Shown here piece after piece: positions 59,108 through 64,000 of a DNA stretch of 64,000 nucleotides. This DNA comes from Chloranthus sessilifolius (taxonomy: Eukaryota; Streptophyta; Magnoliopsida; Chloranthales; Chloranthaceae): positions 8,135,299-8,199,298 of the forward strand of contig CM037597.1 in NCBI GenBank assembly GCA_021018995.1, written 5' to 3'. Every line of letters begins with the position of its first letter. Positions within the stretch are counted from its first letter, which is position 1. Under the pieces are notes generated by a model. That model was not told the DNA's origin. It searched no databases and saw only the letters and a list, made by a program, of their open reading frames with translations. A program made the position numbers and the translations under genes.

Positions 59108-59632
59108 TTAAATGATTTTCCATCGTTAAAATGTCACTTTTTTTTTATATAATCTGGGTATCCAGGCCTCTTAGAACACCCACCTAATCTCAGAGGCACA
59201 TGCGCACCTTAGATTAACACATGTCAAGTCACACAGGATATAAATCCCTAGGATAAGAGAGAGAGGGGATTCGAACTCAGATCTTTCACTTTTGAAAGTA
59301 AGTGCTTGGTCAACTCACTTAACCCCTTAAGGTTTAAAAAGTTACTTTTTATGTCTTGAAGTGTAATTTATCATTATGTCATATGATACATATTTATGAT
59401 AAATTTAAATGGCGTAAGTGATAATTTAATCATTTGAATATATCTCAGATAAAAGATCATGTTTCAAAATAAATGTAAATTATTTAATTAGTAAACTTTA
59501 ACATCAGCTATCAAAATTAAGAACAATGATTGATTTTAAAGTGTACTGATTTGATGGTTTCAAAATCGTGTGATTTTTTTACTCATAGCATGTGAATTGA
59601 TAATATATCACTTACCGTATGAATTTTCAAGA
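59108..59632. repeat. Direct repeat, left copy (contains a SINE)
   Basis: TTAAATGATTTTCCA, GTGTAATTTATCATTATG, TTGAATATATCTCAG and AAAGATCATG match 62961-63285 in the same order and orientation. The left copy is interrupted by a SINE at 59143-59340, absent from the right copy. Confidence 0.7.
59143..59340 (-). mobile_element. tRNA-derived SINE (copy 2)
   Basis: On the minus strand: GGGGTTAAGTGAGTTGACCA (A-box region) then GAGTTCGAATCCC (B box), a body shared with 47365-47562, and a T-rich (A-tail) plus-strand start. Flanks GTCACTTTTT (59133-59142) and GTTACTTTTT (59341-59350) form a 10-bp target duplication with one mismatch. The related right repeat at 62961-63285 has no SINE. Confidence 0.8.
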
Positions 59633-59841
59633 TTAGTTACTTTAATGACAGCTAGAGAGTTGGGCAAGGAAAAAAGGACTTTGTTGTGTGCACTCAAAAC
59701 CAAAAACTTTTTTCCTAAGTAGAAACTTTTTGCATGGATGGAGCACTTGGCATGCAGCCCGTGGCCACGTGTACCTAATGTATACCTTGAGTCTTGACTC
59801 ATTGCTTGGTTACAAAGAAAAGAAATTAACAGAAAATTTAC

Positions 59842-62800
59842 GGTACGGTATATTTTCACCTTTACTCAAATTGATCAACTCCAACTTGACTCAGTTCCAA
59901 CTAACTGAAAAAGTCCAAAATACCTTTTCTTACACTTTTTTTATTTTATATAATTTAAAATTTTAAATGTTTACGCGATGTGAAACGAGATTTATGCCGT
60001 CTAATTTAAAAGCCACAATATAAAATTGATGGTGCTAACGATAGATACAAAAAAAAGGTAATATCACCTCTTAACAAAAAAATAAAAATAAAAATAAAAT
60101 AAAATAAATAACTATCTAGGGCAATTGTTATTGACTGTATAGGCAGTCGATAGCGACTATCATAGACAGTCGTTTTCGACTCTATAGACAATCAATTTTT
60201 TTTCAAATAAAATAAAATAAAATTTGTTAATAAGGCGATTTTGTAATAGCCCGAAAAATCACGCTAAACTATGACCTCGGGATCCGTGCCCGATCGGTCA
60301 CAGGTTTGACCAATTAGGAGTTCGATAGTTAGTGTAGAGTGTGATGAGTGAATGCGATGTGATGGGTTGTGTAGCCATGTGGTGTGTGTTGAAAATCTAA
60401 AGTCACATACACCTATTAAGGTGCATGCGCTCAACACACAAGCTAGGGGGGGAGATAAAAGGGTTTAATAGCCCTAAAATCAAGAGTTTGGTGGTTGAGA
60501 GAGAAGTAAAGAAGAGAGAGAGAAGAGTAAAGAGAGTGACTTATACAAGGAGTAAATGCTAGTTGAAGAAGGGGGATTCGAGCAAGAAACGTCGGATTCG
60601 ACGCGAGGAATCCGCTAGAAGCAAAGCTGGAACCCTAGCCTTCCAACCGCTCGATTTGAAATCAAATTGAGATTTATTCAAGGTAAATTTTTGTGAATAA
60701 AATGCATAGATCGTAGAGGCTAAATTGTAGTTGAAAATGGTTTAAATCATAGGATGATGGTTTAGAAAAATAGAGGAAAAAAGTGTGGAAAAGATTGGGA
60801 AGAACAGCTCGAAATGGGCTGAATCTGACAATTTCGATTAATCGAAATTGAGTTTCGATTAATCGAAATTGGCCAGAAAGTTGAAAGGTCAGAGGACCCC
60901 ATTTCGATTAATCAAATTGGAGTTCGATTAATCGACTTTGGATTTCGATTAATCGATTTGGGTATCGATTAATTGACTGGGAACCTCCAGTGGACCCAAG
61001 GGGGGCTGGAGGAAATGATTTGGGAAAATCGACTAATCGAAATGGGATTTCGATTAATCGATTTCAATTTTCGATTAATCGATTTGGGATCGATTAATCG
61101 ATTTTAAGAACTCGATTACTCGAATTGAGAATCGACTTGGCTGAGCAGAGAATTTCGATTAATCGAATTAGGATTCGATTAATCGATTTTGGAGTTCGAT
61201 TAATCGACTGAGATAAATTATGTTGGCTTTTGAGTTTGACTCTAAGCTTCATGGAGGGTCTTGGACCTCCTTTATTGCATCTTTAGTGATGTGTTTCACC
61301 TGTTATGTGGTATCATAGGTGGTACGTGTGAACTAGTGCACAAGGAGCCACGTGGGACCTTGGTGCAATGATCAAATGAAGACTTGAGGTAGGGAACACC
61401 TTGAACATGTACTTTATTTTACAAGAGCATGTATGTAGTGATATAGAATTCAATTCAAATGTTTTATTGCTTAAGAATTGTGAAAAGTGTGTGTGCGTGT
61501 GACATCCATAAGAGTAATTATAATGCGCCATCCCCAGGGGATGAAGAAGTAAAGAGATGAGAGCATCAGGTGTGATGCAAGTGAATGGATACATCCCAGG
61601 GATGTATCCAAGATTGAATCATGATTGATAGGGCCTAACTGATATAAGATAACACACTTACACGGTGAATAACTATATGTAAGGCACCGATATTTTTGTT
61701 ATTTGAGGTTTGATAGGGTAACTTAGGCGTGGCGGGATATCCAATGACCGACGGCGGGATATCCGTGGCCGATCTGTTGACCGTAGGCGGTCGGAGGCTT
61801 ATCCGTACGACACCCTAGGGGTGTTGATTTGAGACAAGTGAAATCCCGCCACCAATCCCCAGGGGAAAGGGGCTTGGGTACTATATGATATTCTCAGGGA
61901 ATACGTTAAAAGTGTCTATATAGATGACGATGAAGGGTATCTCATCGGGCTCGATGCTATATTGCTCGGGGATTACTTAAGTTGAAAGTTTAAGTTTTGC
62001 TTTAGGCCTTTTCAGCATCATTCATGAGTAAATAAAAGACAAGAGTAAACTACCAGAAAACTGTAATACTTTTAACTGTTTTCATCAATAACTGCATAGA
62101 CACATCATGCATGGCATATCATGGAATATATGTGAGTAATAATTTATATGTTCAACTGTGTTTGTTCCCTATTGAGCTAGGATGTAGCTCACCCTATAGA
62201 CTACACGTCGCAGGTCCACTACTAGCAGTTGCCGAGGCTTCAGGAGACGCTGACCCCGGTGAGTCGGACCTTGTGGCAGGCGAAGAGTTGGAGCCACCTC
62301 CTGAGGACTTCTTCTAGAGGACTCCGTTGTGCCACTTTGAGGGCTTTTTGAGAGAGATTTGTACGGCTTGGTATGTCAAGCCTTGTTTTGTTTAACCATG
62401 TATATATTGAGTTGGGATTATTCTTTTGGGACGAACCATCCGTGATGATTGCTATCGTCGATGCTTCGGATCGGTTCTCTATTCATGCAGAGGCATGAGG
62501 GTAGAACTGTCTTTTGGAGAACTGCTTTAATATAGATTTAAATTCTGCAATTTCGTTTATTATTCTATTTGATGCTTGATATACCAATGTTCCGTGCATA
62601 GCTAAGGGGCACGATCAAGATGATCGTGCTGATGGCACGGGTTTCGGGGTGCCGAAATCCGGGCTGTCACAGATTTCATTTATTTTTTGTGCCAATCTTT
62701 GGCACCATTGATCTTTATATTGTGGCTTTCAAATTAAACGCCATAGATATTGCTTCACATCGCGTAAATATAAAAAAGTGCAATTTTTAAAATTTTAAAC

Positions 62801-62925
62801 TATGTAGAACGAAAAAAATGTAAGAAGACGTATTTAAGACTTTTCCTGCTAGCTGGAATTGGCTTGGTTTAAAGCTGGTCGGTTTGGGTAAAGGTGAAAA
62901 TATAGGGTCTCTGACGAGAAAGGTG
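59842..62925. mobile_element. Long-inverted-repeat element split by solo LTR 3
   Basis: The left arm (about 59842-60060: TATTTTCACCTTTACTCAAA, TTTACGCGATGTGAA, AAAGCCACAATATAAA) is mirrored by the right arm (about 62690-62925: TTATATTGTGGCTTTCAAAT, TCACATCGCGTAAATA, GGTAAAGGTGAAAATATAGG). Arms near 220 bp suggest a Mutator-like MITE. Solo LTR 3 sits between them. A small palindromic AGTCG-word patch lies at 60138-60190. Confidence 0.7.
60242..62671. mobile_element. Solo LTR 3, 2.43 kb
   Basis: Begins TGTAATAGCCCGAAAAATC, ends CCGGGCTGTCACA. A perfect 5-bp GATTT flanks it (60237-60241 and 62672-62676). A tract at about 60826-61206 holds more than ten TCGATTAATCGA-type words. No gag or pol. 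Its last 400 bp match, inverted, the LTR beginning at 63603. A short open frame near its 3' end (62111-62317) has no recognised domain. Confidence 0.9.
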
Positions 62926-62960
62926 CATCTGACGAGGTTGATCTCGTAAATTTTCCGAAA

Positions 62961-63285
62961 TTAAATGATTTTCCACCAGGAAAGTGTCACTATTCATCTC
63001 CCACGTGGAAGTGTGATTTATCATTGTGCCATATATCACACATTTATTATTAATCTAACTTGCCTAAGTCATAATTCATTTGGAATATATCTAAGCCAAA
63101 GGATCATGCTTATAAGTTGATATAAATCATTTAATCGATAAATTTTAATATTAATCATCAAAATTAAAAATAATCGTTGATATTAGAGTGCACAAATTGG
63201 ATGAATCTAATCTCCCAAAAAGTGTATTTTTTTACCCATGGCCCATTCAATTGCTGATATAACACTTTGACTGTATTTCCAATAT
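62961..63285. repeat. Direct repeat, right copy (empty SINE site)
   Basis: Partner of 59108-59632. The sequence passes straight through GTGTCACTATTCATC where the left copy has the SINE. Confidence 0.7.
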
Positions 63286-63563
63286 CATAAGCCAATAAAT
63301 GGAGTAAGATCGTTTGAACATCATTTAGTGCTTAAATGACGGTCAGGAGAGTCACTCTCAAAGTAGAGGCAGAGCCAGGATTTTTCATAGGGTGGTCATC
63401 TAATTAATTGATGTTGAAAAATTGTATAATTTTTTTTATAAACAAACGCTAAAAATAAGAAGCTATCTACAAACGAAACTAGATACGAAATAAAAGAAAA
63501 TCATATACATATCGATCGGGTCGTTCCAACAAAATTGGTCTAATTTAAAATTCCCTCGAAGAA
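63286..63563. other. Unassigned spacer
   Basis: GGCAGAGCCAGGATTTTTCA (63369-63388) resembles a phrase at 13868-13890 and is probably a repeat fragment. Nothing else was recognised. Confidence 0.35.
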
Positions 63564-63602
63564 TGTGACAGCCTGGATTTCAACACCTTGAAACTCGTGC
63601 CA
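63564..63602. repeat. Diverged 39-bp copy of an LTR end
   Basis: Starts TGTGACAGCCTGGATTTC and aligns base for base with 63603-63641. It differs at six positions, all C-to-T or G-to-A in the decayed copy. Confidence 0.75.
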
Positions 63603-64000
63603 TGTGACAGCCCGGATTTCGGCACCCCGAAACCCGTGCCATCAGCACGATCATCTTGACCGTGCCCTTTAGCTAAGCACGGAACACTGGTATATCAAGC
63701 ATCAAAAGTAAAATAAACGAAATTTCGGGATTTAAATCTATATTAATTAACTCCCCAAAAGACAGTTCTACCCTCATACCTCTGCATGAATGGAGAACCG
63801 ATCTGAACCATCGATGATAGCAATCATCACGGATGGTTCGTCCCAAAAGAGAAATCCCAACTTCTCATATACATGATTTTAAACAAAATAAAGGCTTGAC
63901 ATACCAAGCCGTACAAAAACCTCTCCAAGAATCTCTCAAAGTGGCACAACGGAGTCCTCTAGAAGAAGTCCTCGTGGAGGTGGCTCAATCACACCGACCA
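63603..64000 (-). mobile_element. LTR 4 (inverted relative of solo LTR 3), runs off the window
   Basis: TGTGACAGCCCGGATTTC at 63603 is the reverse complement of solo LTR 3's end. The match continues to the window edge (for example GACGAACCATCCGTGATGAT and TCTAGAGGACTCCGTTGTG on the complementary strand). Fossil LTR; whether solo or part of a longer element is outside the window. Confidence 0.85.

Noticed and set aside
60826-61206. CRISPR-like array of repeats
   Set aside because: The words are short, overlapping, variable in spacing and palindromic, and sit inside a plant LTR; there are no unique spacers or cas genes.
62111-62317. 68-codon acidic open frame
   Set aside because: It lies at the 3' end of solo LTR 3 and has no recognised domain. 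I treat it as part of the LTR fossil, not a host gene.

Overview
The window is flowering-plant nuclear DNA. It has AT-rich intergenic sequence, canonical GT-AG introns, a V-ATPase c subunit with the usual plant sequence, plant-type LINE, SINE, hAT, Harbinger and CACTA elements, and many LTR fossils. Genes are sparse and introns very long, as in many woody or early-branching angiosperms. I cannot name the species.

Only three host genes could be supported, all on the minus strand. Each was assembled from exons whose splice phases fit exactly. (1) A 114-aa GNAT acetyltransferase of the At1g77540/COG2388 type has two exons (8509-8237, 6610-6539). (2) The V-ATPase proteolipid subunit c, 164 aa, has three exons (27597-27522, 27449-27164, 13656-13524); its second intron is 13,507 nt. 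(3) A MATH-like plus BTB/POZ protein of the At1g21780 type, 327 aa, has four exons (58242-58130, 58017-57872, 44489-44374, 43260-42652); its second intron is 13,382 nt. From memory, the Arabidopsis relatives of genes 1 and 3 (At1g21770/At1g21780) are neighbours, so part of this order looks ancestral. No operon-like or pathway link between the three genes is implied.

Layout: 1-6.5 kb, LINE remnants and small DNA elements; 6.5-8.5 kb, GNAT gene; 8.6-13.5 kb, MITE-rich spacer; 13.5-27.6 kb, V-ATPase gene, whose big intron holds a GC-word element, an inverted LTR pair, a 1.1-kb GAGGC-word element and a copia fossil; 27.6-42.6 kb, spacer with many small elements and a minus-strand copia fossil (about 32.1-38.4 kb); 42.6-58.2 kb, BTB gene, whose big intron holds two solo LTRs (48764-53046 and 54266-57354), a SINE and several small elements; 58.2-64 kb, promoter region, Tourist-like MITE, a third solo LTR (60242-62671) inside a long-inverted-repeat element, and an inverted fourth LTR running off the window end.

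The most unusual signal is a set of short non-coding elements. Each is packed with one palindromic 'word' in both orientations: TATCGG/CCGATA, CGAAATTTCG, GGCCGGGC, GAGGCGTACGCCTC or GCCGAATT. Their termini are of the form AGG..TCAAA, and many are flanked by 8-bp target-site duplications I could read directly (for example CTAACAGC, GTACAAAA, GTTCATAG, ATTACAAC, GAAAGAAG, ACCTGGTC). They look like hAT-type non-autonomous elements that share an architecture but carry different words. The solo LTRs show a parallel pattern: each has a tract of its own short word at a similar relative place.
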